Of a stretch of DNA of 64,000 nucleotides, positions 20,562-29,580 are shown in pieces. Under the pieces are notes generated by a model. That model was given only the letters and a program-made list of their open reading frames with translations, did not search any database and was not told the DNA's origin. A program made the position numbers and the translations under genes. The first letter of the stretch is position 1. Every line of letters starts with the position of its first letter. The stretch spans positions 3,844,001 to 3,908,000 of the forward strand of contig CAXXDH010000003.1 in NCBI GenBank assembly GCA_963677785.2. The letters run 5' to 3'. This DNA comes from G963665495 sp963677785 (GTDB taxonomy: Bacteria > Desulfobacterota > Desulfovibrionia > Desulfovibrionales > Desulfovibrionaceae).

Positions 20562-22226
20562 TTATGCTGTTAGCAATTTTTCCTGAACATTGAGTTGTTC
20601 CGGAGCGTTGAGGTGTTCTTTGAAATCGCACTCGGGCCAGGCGCTGAGTTGGCGATCCGACGTCAGGCACGTATCCGGGAGACTTTTTTTGATTTTGGAA
20701 AACGCCTCCTGGCGTCGCATGAACGCATCAACGACATCCGGATCAAATGCTTTTCCCTTTTCTTTGAGGATGACGCTGATGGCGTTTTCATGGGAACAAC
20801 ATTGTTTATAAATTCTGTACTGGGTAAGCGCGTCGTAGGCATCGGCCAGGGCCATCAAACGGCCGGCAACAGGGATTTCGTCGGCTTTAAGTCCTTGTGG
20901 ATAGCCTTTGCCGTCCCAGCGTTCGTGATGTGTGTATATGATATCTTCCGCCATGCGTAAAAAAGAATTGCCGCCAAGCATTGCGGAAGCCCCGGCCAGG
21001 GCGTCACGGCCATGAACCGTGTGCATTTTGATCTCGTCGAATTCTTCCTTGGTTAGCGGTGCCTGTTTTTTGAGGATGGCGTCAGGTACGCCTACCTTTC
21101 CGATGTCGTGGAGTGGGGCGGATTTGATCAGAAGTTCACGTTTGCTGTTGCGGAGTTCGGCCTTGAAGCGGGGATGTTTTCTCAGATCATCGGCAAGCAC
21201 GGCGACAAAACGCTGCGTACGCAGCAGATGATGGTCGCTTTCTCCGCTACGAATTTTCGCGGCGCTTACAAGGGCAAAAATAGTCATTTCCTGGGCCAGT
21301 TGGAGATCATTCAACCCCTTACCCCGTTGAGCCACCAGGGGGGCGAGAATGAGTATGGTCAGGCTTAGTACCATGAGATTGATTTCCACAAGGAGCAGGG
21401 ATTTGACAACCATGGGATCCGACAAATTTTGTCCCATAAAGGTGGCAAGCGGTGCGAACATGCCGCCAGCGGCTAATGCCGCAAATGAGAGCCGGTTTTC
21501 GAGACGGAATAACGCACAGAGCAACACCGGAATGAGCAGGAACATCTCTGGATGAACCAGCAAAGAGAATGAAAAAAATTTGACGAATATCAGCGCGCAA
21601 ACAATACATAACGCACTGAAGACAAAAACGGCTTCAAGCAGCTGTTTTTTTGTAAAGGGTTTCAGCCCCTGCCGGAACAGCTCGACGCAGAATGGAGCGA
21701 CAACAAGCGTCCCAGTGGCATGGGAGAGGAACAATATCCACCAATTCGACGATATCGATTCTGCGGAAAGAGCTCCTTTGATGTACAGTCCAAACACATC
21801 GATCAGTGCGTTGATTCCCCCTTGGCCAACAACTACAGCTACAATGAACAGAATGGCGTTACGAGGCGAATCGAATAGCGCATCCGTTGATTTCCATTTT
21901 TTGATCAATGCGTATGCAACGAAGATGGCGAGCGTGTTTCCGCAGGAGATAAGTAAGGAAAGTCCGGGAGCTAGGGAAAGGGCACTTGAAACAAATCCCC
22001 CTATAAAAATAGCTGGTAGAATTTTTTTACCCCATACCCAGGTTGCGGCAAAACCGAATCCGGCAGTAGGCAGGACAGCGGCCAGTGGTTCGGCAGACAT
22101 GGAGCACCAAGTATCCAAGCGCATCAACAGCGCGTATAGAATGCCGATCAGGATTGCTTTTCCCCATGTTGTATCGCCTACGCTACGTAGTCGTGGAGTA
22201 AAATCCCCGGCCCGAGAGAGTTTCAT
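20562..22226 (-). CDS. MASE1-type membrane sensor with HD-GYP c-di-GMP phosphodiesterase domain (554 aa)
   Basis: Residues ~20-300 contain about eight membrane segments with the MASE1 look (LPTAGFGFAATWVWGKKIL; ILFIVAVVVGQGGINALIDV). The HD-GYP domain follows: HDIGKVGVPDAIL with the HD pair, then HHERWDGKGYPQGLKADEIP carrying the GYP motif, then GRLMALADAYDALTQ. HD-GYP enzymes hydrolyse c-di-GMP to GMP using a metal centre. A C-terminal ~60-residue tail is unassigned. The ATG overlaps the stop of the EAL/GGDEF gene by 4 bp, so both come from one mRNA. A close paralogue is at 24548-26128. Confidence 0.9.
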   Translation of the reverse strand: MKLSRAGDFTPRLRSVGDTTWGKAILIGILYALLMRLDTWCSMSAEPLAAVLPTAGFGFAATWVWGKKILPAIFIGGFVSSALSLAPGLSLLISCGNTLAIFVAYALIKKWKSTDALFDSPRNAILFIVAVVVGQGGINALIDVFGLYIKGALSAESISSNWWILFLSHATGTLVVAPFCVELFRQGLKPFTKKQLLEAVFVFSALCIVCALIFVKFFSFSLLVHPEMFLLIPVLLCALFRLENRLSFAALAAGGMFAPLATFMGQNLSDPMVVKSLLLVEINLMVLSLTILILAPLVAQRGKGLNDLQLAQEMTIFALVSAAKIRSGESDHHLLRTQRFVAVLADDLRKHPRFKAELRNSKRELLIKSAPLHDIGKVGVPDAILKKQAPLTKEEFDEIKMHTVHGRDALAGASAMLGGNSFLRMAEDIIYTHHERWDGKGYPQGLKADEIPVAGRLMALADAYDALTQYRIYKQCCSHENAISVILKEKGKAFDPDVVDAFMRRQEAFSKIKKSLPDTCLTSDRQLSAWPECDFKEHLNAPEQLNVQEKLLTA

Positions 22227-24517
22227 TGTACTATTCCAGTTACTGCGCCTTCCCGTATGCAGGAATTGCCGGAAATCGACTTGGCGTTTTTTTTCACTTT
22301 GGCAACAGTCACACTCAGCTCGCCCATGGAAAAGGAGGTGCTGAAAGCGCAGTCCAGGATTCCGATGGAAAGAGAAACAAGGTCGAAGTGGCCTTTTTTA
22401 CCGTCCCGGCCAGTCCCGACAATAAAGCCCCGTTCCCGGTCTTCATCGTTGTAGTATTCGGGGATTTCCTTAGCAAAAAAATCGATGGCATACTGACACA
22501 CGGCTTCAATATGATCTGGTCCGGCAATAATAACAAAATCATCACCACCAATATGGCCGAGTAGATCACTGCTTTTGCCATGCAATTTCATGGCTTCTGA
22601 TAACGCTTTTGCGGTGAGCCGGATGATTCGGTCGCCGTTTTCGAATCCGTATACATCATTATACACCTTGAAATTGTCCAGATCCACATACGCAAGGCTG
22701 GTTGGAGTTTTTTCTTTGGCGCGTTTTTCAATGGTGGTCTCGATGGCGACATTTCCCGGCAACCCTGTCAGCGGATTGGCTCCTTTGGCTAGTTCAAGTT
22801 GTACCTGAGCCATTGTATCCAGCATGCGTTGCACCGAAAGCAGCCCGTAAAGTTCGCCACTTTTATTAACCACAATATCATCATATAACTTATCATCGGG
22901 CCGTTTCATTGCTTTTCTGGCGACTTCTTCCAACGGGAGATCCGCTTCCACTTGAAAAAAATTGGTATCCATGAGTTTGGAAATGGGACGGTTCATATAC
23001 AGCGAGAGTCCGAATTGCGTACTGAGTTGGTCGTCCAACGTATATTTCATTATCAAGCCCACGGGCCGCAGGCCACTGACTACCACAACCTGGCTCAAGG
23101 GCGCCTGGTCATGCAGAATGTCTTGCACCCGGCTGACAGGGGTTTCTGGGCTGACCGTGCAGGCCGGTACAGCGAGTTCTCCGACCGGAGATCTGCAAAT
23201 AGCCGCCTCAGAACATGTTATGGTGTTTTTTTCCTGCCCATTGTCTGCAAGTCTGCAGGCGGACTCCATAAGTGTTGTCCCTTTGCCCGCAAAGACGCCC
23301 ATGGAGGTCAACCGGCCCAGTTCCAACGGTGAATTGATTCCGTCCACTATAAGCCTGGCGTTAATGACTTCAGTGAAGGCAAGTAATTCACGTATAAGCA
23401 GGGACGTGCTGGTGTTATCGACGGAAGCATGGGCTGTCAAATGCAGCTTGATGTATTCCGGGTGTAGCTGGGTGAGCAAATTAAGATTGAGATTATTACA
23501 ATTGATATTATCCAATCCGATAGAAAAACCATGATTTTTTATTACTTGCAGTTGCTGTACGAGATCTTTGCCGAGCGGTCCGCTGAGCGCATTCGCGACC
23601 TGCAGAACAATATTTTTTTCTTCAAGCTGTAATTTTGGCAATTGTTGCACCAAAAGGTCCAGGGACAAGCCTTGCTGTATAGCTTCCGGGTGCAGGGTAA
23701 GAAAGAGCCGTTGTCCCTCATGCAGGTCGGGAGCGTTGTTGAGTGCCTTTAACAGGCAAACTTGGTTCAGATCGGTAATAAATCCTGATTCAACTGCAAA
23801 AAGAAGCAAAGATTCCATGCGTTGAAAATTGGTTGTCTGAGGAAGTGAGAATGCCGGTTCCCAACCAAGGATATGTCCGCTCCCCAGTTCCACAACCGGC
23901 TCCATGGTGTAAGGAATGGCCCTTTCATCCAAGATGCTTTTTAATTCTTCATGCAAAGGCAGATATGAGGAATCCATGGGCACTGCCATGTGCTTCAGAG
24001 CATCGGAGATGGCTTTGAAGATCATATATTCGGAATTATCCGGCAGCTTTGTGGGGATAGTAGAACACCCCATTTCTATTTCCAGAAGCAGTCCTATTTC
24101 GGCAAAAGAAAGATGTAGATTGTCTCTGACGCAAAGACGAAGCAGTTCGGATGCTTTGAGAAAATCCAATTTGAACTTGGTATCCAACGAAAAAAACATC
24201 AGTACGGAATGTACCCCGATACGCTGTCCGAAGATCATGGAAGCGAATGGCAGAAAACCCGAGGCTTTGGTTATGCATTCCTGAGCGAACTGTTTGATGA
24301 CGTCAAAACGCAATTTCGAATTGGTAAAATTATTATCCTGCAAAAAAGGTCGCCCGCTGAGAAGAATGCAACCGAGCAGATCTGCTTGCTGCTGTATAGC
24401 AAGTTGGAACAAGCCCTCGGCGCCTGTGGAATTGAGAAAAAAATCTCTTCCCAGCATCGGGGCGTCTTCTGACTGTACGTAACGCAGGCGAGGTGAAAAA
24501 AATTTTTTCAATTTCAT
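22223..24517 (-). CDS. Degenerate EAL / CBS pair / GGDEF signalling protein (764 aa)
   Basis: Domains in order: an unassigned N-terminal region (1-195); an EAL-type fold (about 196-430) in which key residues are altered (EPV...GWEPAF for ExL, FLTLHPEAI, GLDNINCNNL for the DD motif, IVDGINSP), so catalysis is unlikely; two CBS repeats (about 450-590, PVSRVQDILHDQAPLSQVVV and DLPLEEVARKAM); and GGDEF (about 600-764) with HIGGDDFVIIAG and a changed I-site (KSSD). GGDD can retain cyclase activity. It may sense c-di-GMP with the EAL and a nucleotide with the CBS pair. It lies between two HD-GYP genes. Confidence 0.85.
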   Translation of the reverse strand: MKLKKFFSPRLRYVQSEDAPMLGRDFFLNSTGAEGLFQLAIQQQADLLGCILLSGRPFLQDNNFTNSKLRFDVIKQFAQECITKASGFLPFASMIFGQRIGVHSVLMFFSLDTKFKLDFLKASELLRLCVRDNLHLSFAEIGLLLEIEMGCSTIPTKLPDNSEYMIFKAISDALKHMAVPMDSSYLPLHEELKSILDERAIPYTMEPVVELGSGHILGWEPAFSLPQTTNFQRMESLLLFAVESGFITDLNQVCLLKALNNAPDLHEGQRLFLTLHPEAIQQGLSLDLLVQQLPKLQLEEKNIVLQVANALSGPLGKDLVQQLQVIKNHGFSIGLDNINCNNLNLNLLTQLHPEYIKLHLTAHASVDNTSTSLLIRELLAFTEVINARLIVDGINSPLELGRLTSMGVFAGKGTTLMESACRLADNGQEKNTITCSEAAICRSPVGELAVPACTVSPETPVSRVQDILHDQAPLSQVVVVSGLRPVGLIMKYTLDDQLSTQFGLSLYMNRPISKLMDTNFFQVEADLPLEEVARKAMKRPDDKLYDDIVVNKSGELYGLLSVQRMLDTMAQVQLELAKGANPLTGLPGNVAIETTIEKRAKEKTPTSLAYVDLDNFKVYNDVYGFENGDRIIRLTAKALSEAMKLHGKSSDLLGHIGGDDFVIIAGPDHIEAVCQYAIDFFAKEIPEYYNDEDRERGFIVGTGRDGKKGHFDLVSLSIGILDCAFSTSFSMGELSVTVAKVKKNAKSISGNSCIREGAVTGIVQ

Positions 24518-24547
24518 AAAAAATCCGGAGTAATGGATGGCAAACGT

Positions 24548-26128
24548 TCAGCTTGCGTCATCGTCTGCGTACTCCCAGGAAATTCTGACGAATTCGTGTT
24601 CTTTTCGAATAAAGGCATTAACAATATCAGGATCAAAATGGCTTCCGGATCCCTTCAGGATAATTTCTTTGGCTTGAAGATGTGAACTTGATTTTTTGTA
24701 AATGCGTTTACTGATCAGGGCATCATAGACGTCAGCCAAAGCCATCAGTCTTCCGGAAAGTGGAATTTCATGTTTTTTCAGGCCTCTGGGATAGCCGCTG
24801 CCGTCCCATTTTTCATGATGCGTATAGGCAATTTCTTCAGCCAATTGTATCAAAGGATCAGGTCCGAGTTTGTCCTGCGTGTCACGGAGAACATTGCGCC
24901 CGAACACCGCATGTTTTTTTATTTCGTCAAATTCTTCAGGAGTGAGTCTGCCCGGCTTAAGGAGGATGGCATCAGGTACGCCGATTTTACCAATATCATG
25001 CAGAGGGGCAGCTTTGTACAGCATATCAATATAGGGATCGGTCAATTGAGATTCCGACGGATTGGATTTTTGCAATTGTTTGGCCAATGTGTGGACATAA
25101 TGCCGGGTACGCATAATGTGTGCGCCAGTTTCATGATCTCTTGTTTCAGAAAGCGAGGCCAGGCTGGCAATGGCGACATCCTTGGATAGTTCGACCGTGG
25201 AAGCGGTCTTTTTCCGTTCAGCAAGAACGGCGTAAACAATGATCCCCGTACCGCTGAGAACGGTAAGGTAGATATGCACCAATACAGTGGATTGTTGCTG
25301 CACAGCTGTTTCAAAAGGTCCCATGCCGCGGAAAGCGCCGATAAAGGCGCAGCTGCCGATCAGAAATTGAAATGTGAAAAGCGTGCAGGAAGAAAAACGC
25401 AGGGCTCCCCAAAGGAAGAAGGGTGTGAACAGAAAGACGAGGGGATAGCCGCTGAGCAATCCGCTATTGGCACGCAGAAAAAAAAGCCAGCTCATGAGCA
25501 GTGAACTACCTGTGATGCAAGAGAACTCCAGCAGTTCCGAACGGCGAGGGCAGGTGGTGTGTCCGGCGAGAGCCTGCAACCAGCCCCAAAACGCCGGGGC
25601 TCCAATGATAATTCCGGCTCCGCAGGAGACAACCCAGTTAATGAAATAGAGCAGCAGGACACTGTTGGGAACCTGTGCAAAAGAGGCAAAACAGAGTGTA
25701 GCAGCAATGCCGCTGCAAGCCGCTCCAGCCGGCGTGGCTGCAAAGACGAAAGCCAGTGCATTGTTGGTAGAGGCAAAAGGAGCTTCATCAGACACAAGGA
25801 CTTGAAAAAATGAATAGGCAGCGTATATTCCAAAGCAATCGCAGAACGAAAAAGTAATGGCGGGAACAGGTGACAGTACGGTCAATCTGACAAAACAGTC
25901 GGTAACAAGCAGCCAGGGCAAGGCTCCTGATCCGTGCGTCAGGAATACGGCGAAACCATAACCTGTAGCAGGCCAGATAAGAGGAGACCAGCCAGTGCTT
26001 GCGCCGCACAGGATGCCAAGGCGGCAAATGCACCAGAATCCCAAGGCTGGGAGCAAATAACCGAGCAGTGATACTATCCGGTTTCTGTGCATAGCAGCGT
26101 AAGGAAATAAATGTGAATAGTTCAGCAA
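24548..26128 (-). CDS. Second MASE1-type / HD-GYP c-di-GMP phosphodiesterase (526 aa)
   Basis: Same plan as 20562-22226: about eight membrane segments (LIWPATGYGFAVFLTHGSGA; NNALAFVFAATPAGAACSGI), then a full HD-GYP domain with HDIGKIGVPDAILLKPG, HHEKWDGSGYPRGLKKHEIP and GRLMALADVYDALISK. The frame starts with TTG at 26128; the internal ATG at 26092 (MHRNRIVSLLGYLL) begins right at the first helix and may be the true start. Thirty bases separate it from the EAL/GGDEF gene. The paralogues' cytoplasmic parts are highly similar while the sensor halves differ more, so they probably sense different inputs. Confidence 0.88.
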   Translation of the reverse strand: MLNYSHLFPYAAMHRNRIVSLLGYLLPALGFWCICRLGILCGASTGWSPLIWPATGYGFAVFLTHGSGALPWLLVTDCFVRLTVLSPVPAITFSFCDCFGIYAAYSFFQVLVSDEAPFASTNNALAFVFAATPAGAACSGIAATLCFASFAQVPNSVLLLYFINWVVSCGAGIIIGAPAFWGWLQALAGHTTCPRRSELLEFSCITGSSLLMSWLFFLRANSGLLSGYPLVFLFTPFFLWGALRFSSCTLFTFQFLIGSCAFIGAFRGMGPFETAVQQQSTVLVHIYLTVLSGTGIIVYAVLAERKKTASTVELSKDVAIASLASLSETRDHETGAHIMRTRHYVHTLAKQLQKSNPSESQLTDPYIDMLYKAAPLHDIGKIGVPDAILLKPGRLTPEEFDEIKKHAVFGRNVLRDTQDKLGPDPLIQLAEEIAYTHHEKWDGSGYPRGLKKHEIPLSGRLMALADVYDALISKRIYKKSSSHLQAKEIILKGSGSHFDPDIVNAFIRKEHEFVRISWEYADDDAS

Positions 26129-26462
26129 TTTCAGCTCATTAGCAAATAAACAGTTGGTTGCCTTTTGCCCCAGCCAAGCAAAAAGAATTTTTACGATAAA
26201 AATGTTACGGAATAGTGAAGTTTGGGTAACTGTCTTGACATGTCGGTTTCTTATCTGTGCTACTTGTGAGATGAATTGGCTTGAAAATTGCTAAAATGCT
26301 GACATAGGTAGAAGTTGCCGCTGCTGGTCCGCAGGCCCGGATGGTTTGAATAAAGGCGTAAACGTTTGTAATCGGAATGGATGCTGGTAATTATTTAAAA
26401 GCGTTCCAAAAAATGCAGGAGAATATCCTCTTGTTTGTTCGGCGAACACTAAGGACAACAGT
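26129..26462. other. Divergent intergenic region (334 bp)
   Basis: AT-rich spacer between the leftward c-di-GMP cluster and the rightward 26463 gene. A TTGACA hexamer lies at 26235-26240 with only a poor -10 (TACTTG at 26261, 20-bp spacing). No gene or hairpin seen. Confidence 0.5.
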
Positions 26463-26792
26463 ATGATAAAAGTTGCCGGCAAAATTTTTCATGTATCAAT
26501 AATCCTACTGCTACTTATAAGTCTGCTTTTTTCGGCGACCGAGGTGCAATCTGCGCTACGCCCGCAATACTTGGCTGATAAGGTAGTCAGGATGTGGTTT
26601 CATCGGCACGAGGGCGCCCAGGTTGAAAAAATGCTGTCTTTCCTCGCCCATGATGATCTGGCCGAGCTGTATCAATTGGTGGAAGCGCATCCGCTGGTAC
26701 AGGAAATTCGCGATTATCAGCATGGCGATTTCAACCTGCGTCTTTATTACGGCCTTCGTCAGGTTTTTTTTGATGAATTGCGTTCTCATTGA
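26463..26792 (+). CDS. Small exported protein (109 aa)
   Basis: AAGGAC lies 7 nt before the ATG. Residues 1-30 are a signal peptide (HVSIILLLLISLLFSATEVQ then SA). The mature part is helical and charged (DDLAELYQLVEAHPLVQEIR) and ends with FFDELRSH. It is probably periplasmic. No family recognised, no paralogue in the window. Confidence 0.7.
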   Translation: MIKVAGKIFHVSIILLLLISLLFSATEVQSALRPQYLADKVVRMWFHRHEGAQVEKMLSFLAHDDLAELYQLVEAHPLVQEIRDYQHGDFNLRLYYGLRQVFFDELRSH

Positions 26793-27131
26793 GCCAAGGG
26801 GCATATACACGCCCTAAACGGCTGTCAATTTTTTCTTGCCTGATACTGTCTCTTTGTGCAAAAAAATCATCGCAACGGAAATAGGGAAGCGGTTCATTCG
26901 CTGCATAGCGGAGCGAAGCTGCGACATTCCCCGTAATTTAGGATGATTGCCTGTAGAATTATGGAAAGAAATGTATCCCATTTTTTCTGCAAAATACGGC
27001 TTTTTCGTGGTGAACCAGTTGCTGCGCCAATATATGGCAACTTCTTGCATCGTACTGACTAATTGTATCTTTTTTTTAGAGTCTTATTGTTCTTGTTGTG
27101 AACCCCTCCTTATGTAAGTTGGAAATAATCG
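26793..27131. other. Intergenic region (339 bp)
   Basis: No supported gene. A leftward frame at 26814-27050 lacks a ribosome site. An AT-rich stretch with a run of eight T (27069-27077) precedes the TPR protein gene and probably holds its promoter; no clear hexamer pair seen. Confidence 0.4.
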
Positions 27132-29282
27132 ATGACAGGCAGCTTTACTTCTGAAAAACGACTGACGGCGCTTATCTCACTGTTGCTGGCGATGCTGGTG
27201 CTCATCGCCCATAGTTCCATGCTTCATAACGGATTTGTGCCCCTTGATGACGTGCTGTATGTACAGAATAACAGCCAGGTGTTGCACGGTCTGGCTTGGG
27301 AAGGTGTCAAATGGGCCTTTACAACCAATGACGGGGGAAATTGGCACCCGCTGACTTGGCTGACGCATATGCTTGATGCGCAATTGTTCGGAAGCGATCC
27401 TGCCGGGCATCATATCGGTAATCTCTTGCTGCATTGCGCTAATACCCTGTTGCTGTTTTTCTGTTTTCTCAAAATGACCGGCGCGTGCTGGCGCAGCGCT
27501 GCGGTTGCGGCGTTGTTTGCTGTGCATCCCATGCATGTAGAGTCCGTGGCCTGGATATCAGAACGCAAGGATGTATTGTGCGCTTTTTTCTTTCTGCTCG
27601 GGATCCTGGCCTATACCTACTATGCCCGGCATCCGGGTATAAGTCGCTATTTCTGGGTTGCCTGCAGCTTGGGTGCTGCATTGCTATGCAAGCCTATGGC
27701 AGTAACTTTTCCTTTTGTTTTATTATTGTTGGATTATTGGCCCTTGAACCGCTTGCAGGATAAGGGCTCATCCGCTGTGCCGCAGTCATATTTCTTTAAA
27801 CTTGTTTGGGAAAAGCTTCCTCTCATTGCCCTTGTCGCTGTGTTTTGCTGGATCTCACTGGCGGCGCAGCAGCAAAACATGGCAATGACCGATTTGTCCG
27901 TTATTCCGGCGGAATTACGTATCAAAAATGCCATGGTGTCATATGTAGATTATTTGGGACTGGCGATCTATCCGAGCGGATTAAACGCACTGTATGCGTA
28001 TAATTACGATATCTCCACAACATATGCTTTAGGATGCGCGGTTTTTCTTTTGGTATTGCTGCTTGGGGCGGTGTTGTGCGCCAAGCGGGTTCCCTATCTT
28101 CCAGTTGGACTGTTTTGGTTCGTTGGAATGCTGATACCGGTCATTGGGATCGTTCAGGTGGGGGTGCAGGCCAAAGCGGACCGGTACGTCTATTTGCCGT
28201 ATATCGGTCTTTACATGATTTTGATTTGGGCTATAAGTACGATCGTTTTCTGGCGTCCAAAATTGAAATTCGGTATTGTTGTTGTTTTTTTGCTAATCAT
28301 CGCATTGCTGGTTGCGACCACCCAGCGTCAGGTACAAACCTGGAAAGATGGTGTTTCTTTGTTCAAACGGATGTTGGAGGTAAATCCAGCTAATGAGATA
28401 GCGTTATACAATCTTGGCGGTTATTTATATACGCAGGAACGGTATAAGGAAGCTGTGGAACCATTGGAATTGTATTTTCGGATAGATCCCTGGAAACCTC
28501 AGGCCCTCCAAATGTTGACGGACGCGCTTATTGATTTGAAAGAGTATGATAAGGCAATGGGGTACATGAAATATCTGGTAAAAGTAATGCCAGAGGATAG
28601 TGATGCCATTGCCAAAGTGGCTTATGTTGCGTTGATGCGTGGAGAAGTGGAGTCTTCCATCGATATCCTTCGTGCAGCCAATAAACTGGAAAAGAACAAA
28701 ACAAAGGTACAGAAGCGAATAACCACCTTTGCAGATCTTATGCTGGAAAATGCTTCCAAAAAAGATTGGAAAGACAGAGAAGTTTATTACGCAGGTGCGC
28801 TTTCGTTGAATCCACAGAGTGCACGGGCTTTGTTTGCACAATCCCAGTTGGAATTTCGGCGCGGAGAGATTGCAAAAGCCATTTTACATCTGGTGCTAGC
28901 CAAACGATATGCACCAGATTTTGCCCCCATTCAGAGCCTGCTGCAAAAATTGCTTAATCAATTGGACACTGTTGAAAACGCCATCGTGTTGGGACAGATC
29001 GCCTGGGATTTGGCCACCGACGCCAGCGAAGCCAGACGTGACGGTGAAGCTGCTTTGAAAATCGCGATTCAGGCTATTAAGTTGCATGGTAAAGAAACGG
29101 CTTTCACGGCGGACGCTTTGGCTGCGTCCTTGGCGGAAACCGGTCATTTCAGAGAAGCACAACAGACTGCCGGCCGGGCGGTTTCCCTCGCTAAACAGGC
29201 CGGAGAGTTTCAATACGCCAAGGAAATTGCATTGCGTCAAGCGTTATACCAGGCTAATCAGCCATATCATTCGTCTCGTTAG
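27132..29282 (+). CDS. TMTC-like multi-pass membrane protein with TPR repeats (716 aa)
   Basis: The N-terminal ~410 residues contain about ten membrane helices. The luminal-loop signature (FVPLDDVLYVQNN, GNWHPLTWLTHMLDAQLFG, HPMHVESVAWISERKDVL) marks the DUF1736/TMTC and PMT-related superfamily of lipid-linked sugar-dependent glycosyltransferase-like proteins. From about 415 onward come tetratricopeptide-type helical pairs (ALYNLGGYLYTQERYKEAVE; AIAKVAYVALMRGEVESSID). The usual acidic DD pair after the first helix is present (PLDDV). Bacterial members are common in Desulfovibrio, often in several copies; their substrate is unknown. It appears to be transcribed alone. Confidence 0.85.
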   Translation: MTGSFTSEKRLTALISLLLAMLVLIAHSSMLHNGFVPLDDVLYVQNNSQVLHGLAWEGVKWAFTTNDGGNWHPLTWLTHMLDAQLFGSDPAGHHIGNLLLHCANTLLLFFCFLKMTGACWRSAAVAALFAVHPMHVESVAWISERKDVLCAFFFLLGILAYTYYARHPGISRYFWVACSLGAALLCKPMAVTFPFVLLLLDYWPLNRLQDKGSSAVPQSYFFKLVWEKLPLIALVAVFCWISLAAQQQNMAMTDLSVIPAELRIKNAMVSYVDYLGLAIYPSGLNALYAYNYDISTTYALGCAVFLLVLLLGAVLCAKRVPYLPVGLFWFVGMLIPVIGIVQVGVQAKADRYVYLPYIGLYMILIWAISTIVFWRPKLKFGIVVVFLLIIALLVATTQRQVQTWKDGVSLFKRMLEVNPANEIALYNLGGYLYTQERYKEAVEPLELYFRIDPWKPQALQMLTDALIDLKEYDKAMGYMKYLVKVMPEDSDAIAKVAYVALMRGEVESSIDILRAANKLEKNKTKVQKRITTFADLMLENASKKDWKDREVYYAGALSLNPQSARALFAQSQLEFRRGEIAKAILHLVLAKRYAPDFAPIQSLLQKLLNQLDTVENAIVLGQIAWDLATDASEARRDGEAALKIAIQAIKLHGKETAFTADALAASLAETGHFREAQQTAGRAVSLAKQAGEFQYAKEIALRQALYQANQPYHSSR

Positions 29283-29580
29283 GGATTCATCTAACGGTGG
29301 TGGAGAAATCCAACACTTTGTGTCTTTTCCAGTATACGTATTGATGTCAATTTTATTTTATTATTTTAAATAATTGTCATCCACTCGTCTCCTGCGGGGA
29401 GCTGATTTTTTTCGAATGCAGTTAAGTCACTACTTGCCCCTTCTCGGAAATTTTTTCGCAATAATGACATGAATAACAGGAGAGCAATAAAATTTGCTGA
29501 TTTTGTTGCCATCGTCGTATTCTGCTTTTATAACGGATAATCAGTATGTCCGATAATCCTTATTCGAAAAGGGGAATGGC

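Noticed and set aside
26814..27050. 78-codon leftward frame in the intergenic region
   Set aside because: No ribosome site and no recognisable domain.
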